This document shows positions 43,232 to 52,033 of a DNA stretch of 64,000 bases, piece after piece. Position 1 is the first letter of the stretch. Each line of letters begins with the position of its first letter. The DNA comes from Frigoribacterium sp. JB110 (GTDB taxonomy: Bacteria > Actinomycetota > Actinomycetes > Actinomycetales > Microbacteriaceae). The position numbers were made by a program, and so were the translations under genes. The notes beneath the pieces were generated by a model, which had not been told where the DNA came from, did no database searches, and saw only the letters and a list, made by a program, of their open reading frames with translations. The DNA lies in contig NZ_FUIA01000016.1 in assembly GCF_900163665.1 (NCBI RefSeq), positions 186,001 to 250,000 on the forward strand, in the 5' to 3' direction.

Positions 43232-44155
43232 ATGGACTGGGCGATGTCGTCTGCGGCCCTCGGCGTGGGTGTCGTCGTGGGGCTGACCGGCATGGGCGGC
43301 GGCGCCCTGATGACGCCCGTGCTGGTGCTGGGTTTCGGGGTGAACCCGTTCACGGCGGTCTCGAGCGACCTGATCACGTCCGCAGTGATGAAGCCGGCAG
43401 GATCCATCGTGCACGCGCGCAGGGGCACCGTGAACTGGGGGCTCGTGCTGTGGCTGATGATCGGATCCGTGCCTGCTGCGTTCTGCGGGGCACTGATCAT
43501 CTCGGTCTACGGCGAGGCGGCCGACGCATCGGCATTCGTCAAGACTTCGCTCGGCGCGGTTCTGGTCCTGGCTGCCGCCCTGATCGGTCTGCGCGCCTTC
43601 GTCGGAATGCGCAACCGTGCCCGCGAGCGTCGCGACGGCACGCACACGCGCCGCGACGATGGGGAGCCGGTGCGGGTGCGCCGGATCCCCACGCTGCTCG
43701 TCGGGATCGTCGGCGGTCTGATGGTCGGGCTGACCTCCGTCGGGTCGGGCTCGCTCATCATCATCGCGCTGATGCTGCTGTACCCCCTGCTCCCGATGGG
43801 GCGGCTCGTCGGCACCGATCTCGTGCAGGCAGTTCCGCTTGTGATCGCCGCGGCCATCGGGCACCTGCTGTTCGGCGAGGTGGACTGGTCGATCGTGCTG
43901 CCGCTGATCATCGGCAGCGTGCCAGGCACGATCATCGGTGCGCGGCTGTCGTCCACGCTGCCCAGCGGCATCGTGCGCCGCGCGCTCGCACTGGTGCTGC
44001 TGGCCTCCGGGCTGCGCATGCTCGACGTGGACATCCCGTGGACGATAGCCGCGGTCTCACTCGCCTTCGTCGCCGCGACGCTCGGCTGGATAGGCCTGCG
44101 GTCCGCCTACGGAATCCTGCCCGCCGCACGTCGTGAGCGAAAGGTGCCGGAATGA
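43232..44155 (+). CDS. sulfite exporter TauE/SafE family permease
   Basis: 307 residues with about eight hydrophobic segments in two related halves: VVVGLTGMGGGALMTPVLVL with FGVNPFTAVSSDLITSAVMK in the first, GIVGGLMVGLTSVGSGSLII with GRLVGTDLVQAVPLVIAAAI in the second. TauE/SafE proteins move sulfur-containing organic or inorganic anions. It is divergent from cysQDN and near cysC, so sulfate or sulfite movement is a reasonable inference. Charged cytoplasmic loop RNRARERRDGTHTRRDDGEP between halves. Confidence 0.9.
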   Translation: MDWAMSSAALGVGVVVGLTGMGGGALMTPVLVLGFGVNPFTAVSSDLITSAVMKPAGSIVHARRGTVNWGLVLWLMIGSVPAAFCGALIISVYGEAADASAFVKTSLGAVLVLAAALIGLRAFVGMRNRARERRDGTHTRRDDGEPVRVRRIPTLLVGIVGGLMVGLTSVGSGSLIIIALMLLYPLLPMGRLVGTDLVQAVPLVIAAAIGHLLFGEVDWSIVLPLIIGSVPGTIIGARLSSTLPSGIVRRALALVLLASGLRMLDVDIPWTIAAVSLAFVAATLGWIGLRSAYGILPAARRERKVPE

Positions 44156-44192
44156 GGCCTTCTGTTGCCGGGGTGACCTGCGCGTCCACCGC

Positions 44193-44260
44193 CGAGATGC
44201 GCGCTTCTTCGACATCCGGACGCAGAAACCGGCGCATCTCGACGAGATGTGCGCATCTCG
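44193..44260 (-). repeat. 68-bp palindromic element, copy 6 (reverse)
   Basis: Exactly 68 bp with CGAGATGCGCGCTTCTTCGA and TGTGCGCATCTCG ends, and the internal GGCGCATCTCGACGAG motif. Same orientation as copies 2 and 3. Lies between the convergent TauE and cysC genes. Confidence 0.88.
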
Positions 44261-44294
44261 GCAGCTGGGCGCGGGGCCTCGGGGCCGGTGGGAT

Positions 44295-45407
44295 TCAGCG
44301 GTGCATGGCCTCCAGGATCTGCGTGACGGCGTCATCCGGTGCGACGACGGCGGCATCGATGGTGAGGTCGGCGTCCGAGGGGATCTGATACGGGTCGCTG
44401 ATGCCGGTGAACTCGGCGATCTCACCGGCGGCGGCCTCGGCATACAGCCCCTTGCGATCGCGTTCGGCGCAGACGGACACCGGGGTGGACACGTGCACGA
44501 GCAGGAAGCGACCGTGCTGTTCGACGCGCTCGCGCATCTCGCGGCGCATCGCTTCGTACGGCGCGATCGGCGCGCAGACGGCGATGCCGCCGTGCCGCGC
44601 GACAAGGGACGCGACCCAGCCGATCCGCTGCACGTTGAGCATCCGGTCCTCGCGGGAGAAGCCGAGGCCTTTCGACAGGATGAGCCGGACCTCGTCGCCG
44701 TCGAGCAGCGTGGTGGTGCGCTCGTCGGTCTCGGCGAGGCGCTCGACGAGCAGCTTCGAGATGGTGGACTTCCCGGAGCCGGAGAGCCCCGTCAGCAGGA
44801 TCGCACACCCGGGGGAGGCGGGGATCGCGGTCTCCCAGACGTCGACGCGGTCGGCGATGAGCTGCTCTGCGACGTCGCGGACGGAAGCCGGATCGCTCGG
44901 CGAGGGCATCACCACGGCGCGGCGCCCTGCGTGCTCGACCCGGGCGACGGCGACGGCCAGGGCGGAGGAGTCGCCGCGATCCAGCACGATCACAGGGCCT
45001 GCACCATCCCATCCGGCGTCTTCCGGTTCCGGTACGGCCCCGGTGACCAGCACAGCCCGCCGAACGCGGGCGAATCCGGCGGCTGCGCGCAGCTCGGTGC
45101 GGTCGCGGTGTCCGAGCGGTCGGCGCGCCGACACCGCGCCGGAGACCAGCGTCTCGCCCGGCAGATCCGGCGCTGTTCCCGTGCCGATCTGCGCGACTCC
45201 GGCCGGGTGCGGCGGAACGACATCGACGTCGTCGGCGCGGAGCTCTGCGACATCCGTGCCCTCGGCATCGTGCAGCGTGACCGCATCGCCCTGCGCGATC
45301 TCGACGTCGCGCAGGCGCAGCCGAGCGCAGCTGTCGTTCGCGCCGGCCAGCGCGAGCTCGACATCGCGCAGCTGCGCGGACGACAGGGTTGCATGCACAT
45401 CAGTCAC
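44295..45407 (-). CDS. cysC: adenylylsulfate kinase with N-terminal ATP-sulfurylase-like domain
   Basis: 370 residues, about 170 more than a plain APS kinase. The C-terminal half (from about residue 180) is a standard kinase: ILLTGLSGSGKSTISKLLVE, LLDGDEVRLILSKGLGFSRE, VCAPIAPYEAMRREMRERVE and VSTPVSVCAERDRKGLYAEA. It phosphorylates APS to PAPS. The first 60 residues (LSSAQLRDVELALAG ... EIAQGDAVTLHDAEGTDVAE) resemble the PUA-like start of single-chain ATP sulfurylase, but the GFSPL segment is missing and no HxxH site exists, so it should not be a working sulfurylase; CysDN fill that role. GTG 45407 lies 6 nt after CAGGAT (leaderless). Confidence 0.9.
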   Translation of the reverse strand: MTDVHATLSSAQLRDVELALAGANDSCARLRLRDVEIAQGDAVTLHDAEGTDVAELRADDVDVVPPHPAGVAQIGTGTAPDLPGETLVSGAVSARRPLGHRDRTELRAAAGFARVRRAVLVTGAVPEPEDAGWDGAGPVIVLDRGDSSALAVAVARVEHAGRRAVVMPSPSDPASVRDVAEQLIADRVDVWETAIPASPGCAILLTGLSGSGKSTISKLLVERLAETDERTTTLLDGDEVRLILSKGLGFSREDRMLNVQRIGWVASLVARHGGIAVCAPIAPYEAMRREMRERVEQHGRFLLVHVSTPVSVCAERDRKGLYAEAAAGEIAEFTGISDPYQIPSDADLTIDAAVVAPDDAVTQILEAMHR

Positions 45408-45413
45408 TCGCCC

Positions 45414-45419
45414 ATCCTG
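45414..45419 (-). promoter_or_regulatory. -10-like box of cysC
   Basis: CAGGAT on the minus strand, 6 nt before GTG 45407; close to the leaderless pattern but with C in first place. Confidence 0.4.
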
Positions 45420-45509
45420 TGCCCGCTTTCGCTCCGTGCACAACCTTCGTTCTCGTTCTGCGCGCCGCCGCAGACCTGAGCGCGGTGATGCGGCGGGCCG
45501 TGAGTCGTG

Positions 45510-45515
45510 CTAAGC
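45510..45515 (+). promoter_or_regulatory. -10 box of rplM-rpsI
   Basis: TAAGCT, giving a start near 45522 and a leader of about 127 nt before rplM. No clear -35. The leader (45522-45648) has no convincing gene; it may carry L13-type control as in other bacteria, but I see no known motif. Confidence 0.5.
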
Positions 45516-45648
45516 TATCTCGTTGGTGCGCGACCGCGCGCACTGCGAACGTGAGCCCTCCAACGTCTGCATTCCGGATCTTCGACTCGGAATCGGCACC
45601 GGAGCGGGATTCACGAACGTCTCCGTTCGAATAGAAAGCAGCACAACT

Positions 45649-46095
45649 GTGACTCGCACTTATTCCCCGAAGGCTGGCGACGCCCAGCGCGAGTGGCTCG
45701 TCATCGACGCCACCGACGTCGTTCTCGGCCGCCTCGCCTCGCACGCGGCCGCGCTTCTGCGCGGCAAGCACAAGGTGACCTTCGCTCCGCACATGGACAT
45801 GGGCGACTTCGTCGTCGTCGTGAACGCCGACAAGGTGGCGCTCACGGGCAACAAGCTCCAGAACAAGCGTGCATACCGCCACTCGGGCTACCCGGGCGGC
45901 CTGAGCTCGGTCTCGTACGAGGAGCTCCTCGACAAGAACCCCGTGCGCGCCGTCGAGAAGGCGATCCGCGGCATGCTCCCCAAGAACAGCCTCGGCCGTC
46001 AGCAGCTCTCGAAGCTGAAGGTGTACACGGGTGCCGAGCACCCCCACGCCGCGCAGCAGCCCAAGACGTACACCCTCGACCAGGTCGCGCAGTAA
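45649..46095 (+). CDS. rplM: 50S ribosomal protein L13
   Basis: 148 residues, the normal uL13 size. Motifs [40 protein letters not shown] and [20 protein letters not shown] are clear. GTG 45649 gives the usual [19 protein letters not shown] beginning; the frame is open to 45523 but that part is leader. Weak GAAAGCAG site. rpsI follows after 21 nt, the common rplM-rpsI pair. Confidence 0.99.
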   Translation: MTRTYSPKAGDAQREWLVIDATDVVLGRLASHAAALLRGKHKVTFAPHMDMGDFVVVVNADKVALTGNKLQNKRAYRHSGYPGGLSSVSYEELLDKNPVRAVEKAIRGMLPKNSLGRQQLSKLKVYTGAEHPHAAQQPKTYTLDQVAQ

Positions 46096-46116
46096 GCGCG
46101 CAGCTAAGGATTCATC

Positions 46117-46593
46117 GTGGCGAACGACACTACCGACTTCCCGCAGAACTACAGCACCGAGTCCGAGGCCGCTGAGACCGTCGAGGCCGCACGCCCCGTC
46201 GTCAGCGTTCCCGGCGCCGCTGTTGGCCGCCGCAAGCAGGCCATCGCACGCGTGCGTCTGGTGCCGGGCAACGGCACCATCACGGTCAACGGGCGCACGC
46301 TCGAGGACTACTTCCCGAACAAGCTGCACCAGCAGCTGATCAACGACCCGTTCACGCTGCTCTCGCTGAACGGTGCGTACGACGTGATCGCCCGCATCAC
46401 CGGCGGCGGCCCGTCCGGCCAGGCCGGCGCGCTTCGCCTCGGCATCGCGCGTTCGCTCAACGGCATCGACGTCGAGAACAACCGACCGACCCTCAAGAAG
46501 GCCGGCTTCCTCTCGCGCGACGCTCGCGTCAAGGAGCGCAAGAAGGCTGGTCTCAAGAAGGCCCGCAAGGCCCCGCAGTACTCGAAGCGCTAA
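46117..46593 (+). CDS. rpsI: 30S ribosomal protein S9
   Basis: 158 residues against about 130 for the minimal uS9; the extra is an acidic N-terminal segment ([20 protein letters not shown]) common in actinobacteria. Core: [40 protein letters not shown] and the tail [12 protein letters not shown], whose last Arg/Lys reach P-site tRNA. GTG start with AAGGA about 6 nt ahead. glmM begins 16 nt after the stop. Confidence 0.98.
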   Translation: MANDTTDFPQNYSTESEAAETVEAARPVVSVPGAAVGRRKQAIARVRLVPGNGTITVNGRTLEDYFPNKLHQQLINDPFTLLSLNGAYDVIARITGGGPSGQAGALRLGIARSLNGIDVENNRPTLKKAGFLSRDARVKERKKAGLKKARKAPQYSKR

Positions 46594-46609
46594 AGCGAGC
46601 ACTCTTCCG

Positions 46610-47965
46610 ATGCCGCTGTTTGGCACGGACGGCGTGAGGGGGCTGGCCAACGGCTCCCTCACCGCCGACCTCGCTCTGTCCCTGGCCCAGGCGACTGCCG
46701 TCGTCCTGGGCCAGGGCCGTTCCGCGGAGGCGCGTCGTGCGGAAGGCCGCCGCGCCTCCGCGGTGATCGCGCGCGACCCGCGCATCTCCGGCGAGTTCCT
46801 CTCCTCCGCTGTTGCGGCCGGGCTCGCCTCCTCCGGCGTCGATGTCTATGACGCCGGCGTGATCCCGACGCCTGCGCTCGCCTACCTGATCGCCGACTTC
46901 GATGCCGACTTCGGCATCATGATCTCCGCATCGCACAACCCTGCTCCCGACAACGGGATCAAGGTGTTCGCGCGCGGGGGCGTGAAGCTTCCGGATGTCG
47001 TCGAACGGCGCATCGAGGAGCACATGCACGGGGAGAGATGGCTCCCGACCGGATCGCAGGTCGGACGCATCCGGCGCTTCTCCGACGCGGAGGATCGCTA
47101 CCTCGTGCACCTGCTGTCGACGATGCCGCATCGGCTCGACGGCCTGCACATCGTGCTCGACTGCGCGCACGGGGCCGCGGCCGGGGTGTCTCCTGACGCC
47201 TTCCGCGACGCTGGAGCGGAACTCACCGTCATCGGTGCCGAGCCGGATGGTCTCAACATCAACGACGGCGTGGGCTCGACCCACCTCGACCATCTCGCGG
47301 AAGCCGTCGTGCGTCTCGGCGCCGACATGGGCATCGCCCACGACGGCGACGCCGACCGCTGCCTGGCGATCGATGCGGATGGCAACCAGATCGACGGCGA
47401 CCGGATCATGGCGATCCTCGCGGCCTCGATGCATGAGCGCGGCGTGCTGGCTAACAGCACACTGGTCGCCACGGTGATGAGCAATCTCGGCCTGCACCGC
47501 GCCATGGGCGAACGCGGCATCGAGGTGCTGCAGACCGCAGTGGGCGACCGCTACGTGCTCGAGGGCATGAACGCCGGCGGCCACTCGCTGGGCGGCGAGC
47601 AGTCGGGGCACGTCATCATGAGCGAGCACGCGACGACCGGCGACGGCGTGCTCACGGGCCTGCACCTGGCCGCAGAAGTGGCGCGCACGGGCAAGTCGCT
47701 CGCCGAGCTGGCAGCGATCATGACCGTGTACCCGCAGGTGCTGATCAACGTGACCGGCGTCGACAAGGATCGAACCGATGACGAGCCGCTCGTGGCCGCC
47801 GTGAATGCCGTGGCAGCCGAGCTGGGGGAGACCGGCCGTGTGCTGCTGCGTCCTTCCGGCACGGAACAGCTCGTGCGCGTCATGGTCGAAGCCGCCGACA
47901 GCGAGACCGCGCGGCGCCATGCAGATCACCTCGCGAAGGTCGTCCGGGAGCGACTCGGTCACTGA
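46610..47965 (+). CDS. glmM: phosphoglucosamine mutase
   Basis: 451 residues, typical GlmM, converting glucosamine-6-phosphate to glucosamine-1-phosphate for UDP-GlcNAc and peptidoglycan. Starts [13 protein letters not shown]; phosphoserine loop [20 protein letters not shown] (serine about 105); metal loop [11 protein letters not shown]; sugar-binding [10 protein letters not shown]; phosphate-binding [14 protein letters not shown]. It follows rpsI by 16 nt and is probably cotranscribed. Its substrate comes from GlmS encoded at 50169. Confidence 0.98.
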   Translation: MPLFGTDGVRGLANGSLTADLALSLAQATAVVLGQGRSAEARRAEGRRASAVIARDPRISGEFLSSAVAAGLASSGVDVYDAGVIPTPALAYLIADFDADFGIMISASHNPAPDNGIKVFARGGVKLPDVVERRIEEHMHGERWLPTGSQVGRIRRFSDAEDRYLVHLLSTMPHRLDGLHIVLDCAHGAAAGVSPDAFRDAGAELTVIGAEPDGLNINDGVGSTHLDHLAEAVVRLGADMGIAHDGDADRCLAIDADGNQIDGDRIMAILAASMHERGVLANSTLVATVMSNLGLHRAMGERGIEVLQTAVGDRYVLEGMNAGGHSLGGEQSGHVIMSEHATTGDGVLTGLHLAAEVARTGKSLAELAAIMTVYPQVLINVTGVDKDRTDDEPLVAAVNAVAAELGETGRVLLRPSGTEQLVRVMVEAADSETARRHADHLAKVVRERLGH

Positions 47966-47989
47966 TCGTCGTCTCCGCTCCGATCCCGC

Positions 47990-48037
47990 TTTCTGGCACG
48001 CGTCCCCAGGACGTCCTGTGCGGACGCGTGCCAGAAA
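47990..48037. terminator. long inverted repeat between convergent glmM and ppx
   Basis: Sixteen-bp perfect stem TTTCTGGCACGCGTCC/GGACGCGTGCCAGAAA with a 16-nt spacer that itself contains the palindrome AGGACGTCCT. Placed between two convergent genes and flanked by TTT/AAA, it could terminate both, or be a small interspersed element. Confidence 0.65.
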
Positions 48038-48053
48038 CGAGGAACGGCCTGGC

Positions 48054-48995
48054 CTACCGGTCGCCCTCCCAGCCGAGCTGCTCGATGTAGCGGAGCATGA
48101 CGCCTTCGCGCAGCGCCCACGGGCTGACCTCCAGCTCGTCGACACCGAGTGACCTCATCGCCTCGTGCAGCACGACGGCGCCCGCGGTGATCTGGAACGT
48201 GCGGTCGGCGGTGATGCCGGGCAGCTCCTGCCTCGCCTCGGCGGGGATGCGCGCCAGCACCGGGATCCACGCACCCAGCGCCGCTCGAGGAAGGCGCCAG
48301 CGCTCGTCTCCCGCCCATCCGGGCTGTGCGTAGCCGGCGAGTTTCGCCAGTGACCGGATGGTCTTCGACGAGCCGACGACGAAATCCGGTTTCGGCACGG
48401 CCCTGAACCGCTTCGCGAGGGGCTTCAGGATGCCGCGCGCGTGCTCGCGGAGGCCTTCTATCTCGTCGTCGCCTGCCGGGTCATCAGGGAGGTGCTCGAT
48501 CGTCATCCGGCCGGCGCCCAGCGGCACCGACTCGGCGAGTCGTGGCAGCTCCTCGCTGCCTCCCGCGACCTCGAGCGAACCGCCGCCGATGTCGAACATC
48601 AGGATCTGACCGGCCGACCAGCCGAACCAGCGCCGGATGGCGAGGAACGTCAGCCGTGCCTCATCCGTGCCGCCGAGCACCTGCAGCGGCTGGCCGAGCG
48701 CATCCTCGACCCTGGCGATGATGTCGCCGCCGTTGGTCGCCTCCCGCATCGCCGATGTCGCCGTGGCGAGCAGTTCGACGACGCCCTCCTCTTCGGCCAC
48801 GGCCTTCGCCTGGCGCACGGCGGCGACGATCGCTTCCGCGCCCTCGCGTGAGATCGACCCGTCCGGCGTGAGGTACCGCATCAGGCGCAGCACGCTCTTA
48901 TCGCTCGTGGTGGCCAGCGGCCGCCCGCCCGGATGCGCGTCGGCGACGAGCAGGTGCACCGTGTTCGAACCGATATCGAGGACGCCGAGTCGCAT
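48054..48995 (-). CDS. Ppx/GppA phosphatase family protein
   Basis: 313 residues, the short single-module form common in actinobacteria. Actin-like ATPase-fold motifs: LGVLDIGSNTVHLLVADAHP at the start, LLATATSAMREATNG, and MFDIGGGSLEVAGGSEELPR, then HEAMRSLGVDELEVSPWALREG near the end. The family degrades polyphosphate or the alarmone pppGpp; which one applies cannot be read here. ATG 48995 is preferred over GTG 49004 because TATCGT lies 7 nt ahead. Divergent from coaA. Confidence 0.9.
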   Translation of the reverse strand: MRLGVLDIGSNTVHLLVADAHPGGRPLATTSDKSVLRLMRYLTPDGSISREGAEAIVAAVRQAKAVAEEEGVVELLATATSAMREATNGGDIIARVEDALGQPLQVLGGTDEARLTFLAIRRWFGWSAGQILMFDIGGGSLEVAGGSEELPRLAESVPLGAGRMTIEHLPDDPAGDDEIEGLREHARGILKPLAKRFRAVPKPDFVVGSSKTIRSLAKLAGYAQPGWAGDERWRLPRAALGAWIPVLARIPAEARQELPGITADRTFQITAGAVVLHEAMRSLGVDELEVSPWALREGVMLRYIEQLGWEGDR

Positions 48996-49002
48996 GGGGA
49001 AC

Positions 49003-49008
49003 ACGATA
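49003..49008 (-). promoter_or_regulatory. -10 box of the ppx-type gene
   Basis: TATCGT on the minus strand, 7 nt before ATG 48995; leaderless geometry. Confidence 0.5.
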
Positions 49009-49149
49009 GCGCCGACCGTTCGGTGTGTCGGTGCGCCGGGTGCGGCGGCGCGGCGCAGGAGATCCGGTGCCGGGGCGGTTGCGCTCCCGCAGGGGTCCGT
49101 ATGCCGTGCCCGTGTATCCGGGGCGAATCGACGGCTTCGTGCGCGCCGG

Positions 49150-49155
49150 TAGAAT
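49150..49155 (+). promoter_or_regulatory. -10 box of coaA
   Basis: TAGAAT with 7 nt to GTG 49163. It overlaps an in-frame ATG at 49154, which argues for GTG 49163 as the true leaderless start. Confidence 0.6.
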
Positions 49156-49162
49156 GTCGCGG

Positions 49163-50101
49163 GTGACTTCCGATCCGCAGCTCTCGCTGTACCGCCAGAT
49201 CGCGCGGTCCGACTGGTCTCGGCTCGCAGCGGACATGGACCAGCCGCTGACCGAGGCCGAGGTGGTGCAGATCCGCGGCATCGGAGACCGGCTCGACGTC
49301 GACGAGATCCGCGAGGTCTACCTGCCGCTGAGCCGATTGCTGTCGATCTGGGCGAACGCGTACCAGCGCATCGGAACCGACGTCTCCGACTTCCTCGGCC
49401 GCAGCCAGGACATCCGCACGCCCTTCGTCGTTGCCGTGGCCGGATCCGTGTCCGTCGGCAAATCGACGATCGCGCGTCTGCTCCGAGAGCTGATGAGTCG
49501 CTGGTCGACGACGCCGCGCGTCGACCTCGTCACGACCGACGGCTTCCTGCATCCGAACGCCGAGCTCGAGCGCCGCGGACTGATGACCCGCAAGGGATTC
49601 CCCGAGTCGTATGACCGGCGGGCGCTGGTCGACTTCCTCACGAAGGTGAAGAGCGGTGAGGACGTCGTGCACGCGCCGTTCTACTCGCACGTGCGCTACG
49701 ACATCGTTCCGGATGCCCAGGTCACGGTGCGCAGACCGGATGTCGTGATCGTCGAAGGGCTGAACGTGCTGCAGCCGCCTCCCGCACCGAACGATGTCGC
49801 CGTCAGCGACCTGTTCGACTTCTCGATCTACGTCGACGCCGACACCGACCACATCGAGCGGTGGTTCGTCGATCGGTTCCTGAAGCTGCGCGCAGGCGCC
49901 TTCGCGAACCCCGCGTCGTACTTCAACGTGTTCGCCGGGCTCAGCGACGCCGAGGCCGAGCAGACCGCACTGGGCTTCTGGCGAGACATCAACATGCCGA
50001 ACCTCGTAGAGAACGTGCTCCCCACGAAGCATCGGGCCACGCTGGTGCTGCAGAAGGGGGCGTCGCACGCCGTCGAGTCCGTCCTCCTCCGCAAGGCGTA
50101 G
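49163..50101 (+). CDS. coaA: type I pantothenate kinase
   Basis: 312 residues, normal for CoaA, the first step of coenzyme A synthesis. P-loop VAVAGSVSVGKSTIARLL, VDLVTTDGFLHPNAELERRG, GFPESYDRRALVDFL and the late NLVENVLPTKHRATLVLQKG stretch fit the family. GTG 49163 is taken as the start because of the -10 box at 49150; the open frame to 49025 overlaps the divergent promoter region. glmS follows after 67 bp with its own -10 box. Confidence 0.97.
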   Translation: MTSDPQLSLYRQIARSDWSRLAADMDQPLTEAEVVQIRGIGDRLDVDEIREVYLPLSRLLSIWANAYQRIGTDVSDFLGRSQDIRTPFVVAVAGSVSVGKSTIARLLRELMSRWSTTPRVDLVTTDGFLHPNAELERRGLMTRKGFPESYDRRALVDFLTKVKSGEDVVHAPFYSHVRYDIVPDAQVTVRRPDVVIVEGLNVLQPPPAPNDVAVSDLFDFSIYVDADTDHIERWFVDRFLKLRAGAFANPASYFNVFAGLSDAEAEQTALGFWRDINMPNLVENVLPTKHRATLVLQKGASHAVESVLLRKA

Positions 50102-50155
50102 CGGCGCACGGTGGGCGGGCCCGCACGCCTGCGCGCTTCCCCAGGAACGCCGCTC

Positions 50156-50161
50156 TAGACT
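50156..50161 (+). promoter_or_regulatory. -10 box of glmS
   Basis: TAGACT with 7 nt to ATG 50169; a clear example of the leaderless pattern. There is no Shine-Dalgarno. Confidence 0.65.
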
Positions 50162-50168
50162 CGTACCC

Positions 50169-52022
50169 ATGTGTGGAATCGTCGGATACGTCGGCCAGCG
50201 CGAGAGCCAGGACATCCTGCTCGCAGGCCTTGCTCGCCTGGAGTACAGGGGCTACGACTCGGCGGGGATCGCCGTCATCGACAGTGCGGGTGACCTGCAC
50301 GCCGAGAAGAAGGCGGGCAAGCTGGCGAGGCTGCGCGAGCGGCTGGAGGCTGCGCCGATCGCTGCGGGCACGACCGGCATCGGGCACACGCGCTGGGCGA
50401 CTCACGGCGGCCCGACCGACCTGAACGCGCACCCGCACCTCGCTGACGATGATCGCCTCGCGGTGATCCACAACGGCATCATCGAGAACTTCGCCGAGCT
50501 GCGTGCGGAGCTGACAGAACAGGGCTTCGAGCTGCTCAGCCAGACCGACACCGAGGTCGCCGCGGTGCTGCTCGGCCGCGAGTACCGGGCCAGCGACGGC
50601 GATCTGGTCGCCGCGTTCCGCGCCGTCGCCGCGCGGCTCGAAGGCGCGTTCACGATCCTCGCCATGCACGAGGACCACCCCGGCCTCGTCGTCGGCGCCC
50701 GCCGCAACTCGCCGCTCGTGATCGGGCTGGGCGACGGCGAGAACTTCCTCGGCAGCGATGTCGCCGCGTTCGTCGAGCACACCCGCAGCGCGCTCGCGAT
50801 CGGTCAGGACCAGATCGTGGCCATCACCCCCGACGAGGTGCGCGTCACCGACTTCGACGGCAACGAGGTCGAGACCAGTCCCTTCGAAGTGATGTGGGAC
50901 GCCGCGGCCGCCGAGAAGGGCGGATGGTCGAGCTTCATGGCCAAGGAGGTCTCGGAGGAGCCGGAGGCCGTGGCGAACACGGTGCGCGGCCGCGTCAGGG
51001 ACGGTGCCGTCGCGATCTCCGAGCTCGACGGTCTCGACGAGCTCTTCGCCGACGTCAGCCGCATCATCGTCATCGCCTGCGGAACGGCCAGCTACGCCGG
51101 ACAGGTCGGCAAGTACGCGCTCGAGAAGTGGGCGCGCGTGCCCGTCGACGTCGAGCTGGCGCACGAGTTCCGCTATCGCGACCCGATCGTCGGTCCCGAC
51201 ACGCTCGTCGTCTCGATCAGCCAGTCGGGCGAGACGATGGACACGCTGATGGCGGTCAAGGAGGCCGCACGCCTCGGCGCCAGGACGCTGTCGATCTGCA
51301 ACACCCAGGGTGCGACGATCCCGCGCGAGTCCGACGCGATCGTCTACACGCATGCAGGACCAGAGGTGGCCGTCGCCTCCACGAAGGCCTTCGTCGCTCA
51401 GATCACAGCGCTGTACCTGCTGGCGCTGCACATCGGTCGCGTGCGCGGAACGATCAGCACCGAGACCACCGCTGACGCCGTGGCGGAGCTCGAGTCGCTG
51501 CCAGAGAAGATCCAGTGGATCCTCGACAACGAGCAGGAGCGCATCGAGCAGCTCGCGCACTGGATGGCCGACACCCGTTCCGTGCTGTTCCTCGGCCGTC
51601 ACGTGGGCTTCCCGATCGCGCTCGAGGGGGCGCTGAAGCTCAAGGAGATCTCGTACATCCACGCGGAGGGCTTCGCCGCCGGCGAGCTCAAGCACGGACC
51701 GATCGCGCTGATCGAGCCGGGCCAGCCCGTGTTCGTGATGGTGCCGTCGCCGCGCGGAGCGGCGACCCTGCACGCGAAGGTCGTCTCGAACATCGAGGAG
51801 ATCCGCGCGCGCGGCGCCCGCGTCATCGCCGTGGCGGAGCAGGGCGACACCGCCGTGCTGCCGCATGCCGACGAGATGCTGCGGGTGCCGCTGGCCGGTC
51901 CGCTGTTCGAGGCGATCCTCGCGGTTGTGCCGCTGCACATCTTCGCGATGGGGCTGGCCACGGCCAAGGGCCTCGACGTCGACCAGCCCCGCAACCTGGC
52001 GAAGTCCGTCACGGTCGAGTGA
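50169..52022 (+). CDS. glmS: glutamine-fructose-6-phosphate aminotransferase (isomerising)
   Basis: 617 residues, typical. Class II glutaminase domain begins MCGIVGYVGQRESQDILLAG, with the catalytic cysteine after the removed Met and TRWATHGGPTDLNAHPHLA. Two SIS sugar-isomerase domains follow (IVIACGTASYAGQVGKYALE, SISQSGETMDTLMAVKEAAR, LFLGRHVGFPIALEGALKLK) and the protein ends NLAKSVTVE. Makes glucosamine-6-phosphate for GlmM. No ribozyme-like glmS leader is possible here because the start appears leaderless. acpS starts 11 nt after the stop. Confidence 0.98.
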   Translation: MCGIVGYVGQRESQDILLAGLARLEYRGYDSAGIAVIDSAGDLHAEKKAGKLARLRERLEAAPIAAGTTGIGHTRWATHGGPTDLNAHPHLADDDRLAVIHNGIIENFAELRAELTEQGFELLSQTDTEVAAVLLGREYRASDGDLVAAFRAVAARLEGAFTILAMHEDHPGLVVGARRNSPLVIGLGDGENFLGSDVAAFVEHTRSALAIGQDQIVAITPDEVRVTDFDGNEVETSPFEVMWDAAAAEKGGWSSFMAKEVSEEPEAVANTVRGRVRDGAVAISELDGLDELFADVSRIIVIACGTASYAGQVGKYALEKWARVPVDVELAHEFRYRDPIVGPDTLVVSISQSGETMDTLMAVKEAARLGARTLSICNTQGATIPRESDAIVYTHAGPEVAVASTKAFVAQITALYLLALHIGRVRGTISTETTADAVAELESLPEKIQWILDNEQERIEQLAHWMADTRSVLFLGRHVGFPIALEGALKLKEISYIHAEGFAAGELKHGPIALIEPGQPVFVMVPSPRGAATLHAKVVSNIEEIRARGARVIAVAEQGDTAVLPHADEMLRVPLAGPLFEAILAVVPLHIFAMGLATAKGLDVDQPRNLAKSVTVE

Positions 52023-52033
52023 CCGGTGGCGGC

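Noticed and set aside
50101..50168. glmS ribozyme ahead of glmS
   Set aside because: Only 67 bp separate coaA and glmS and the -10 box is 7 nt from the start, leaving no room for a leader RNA.
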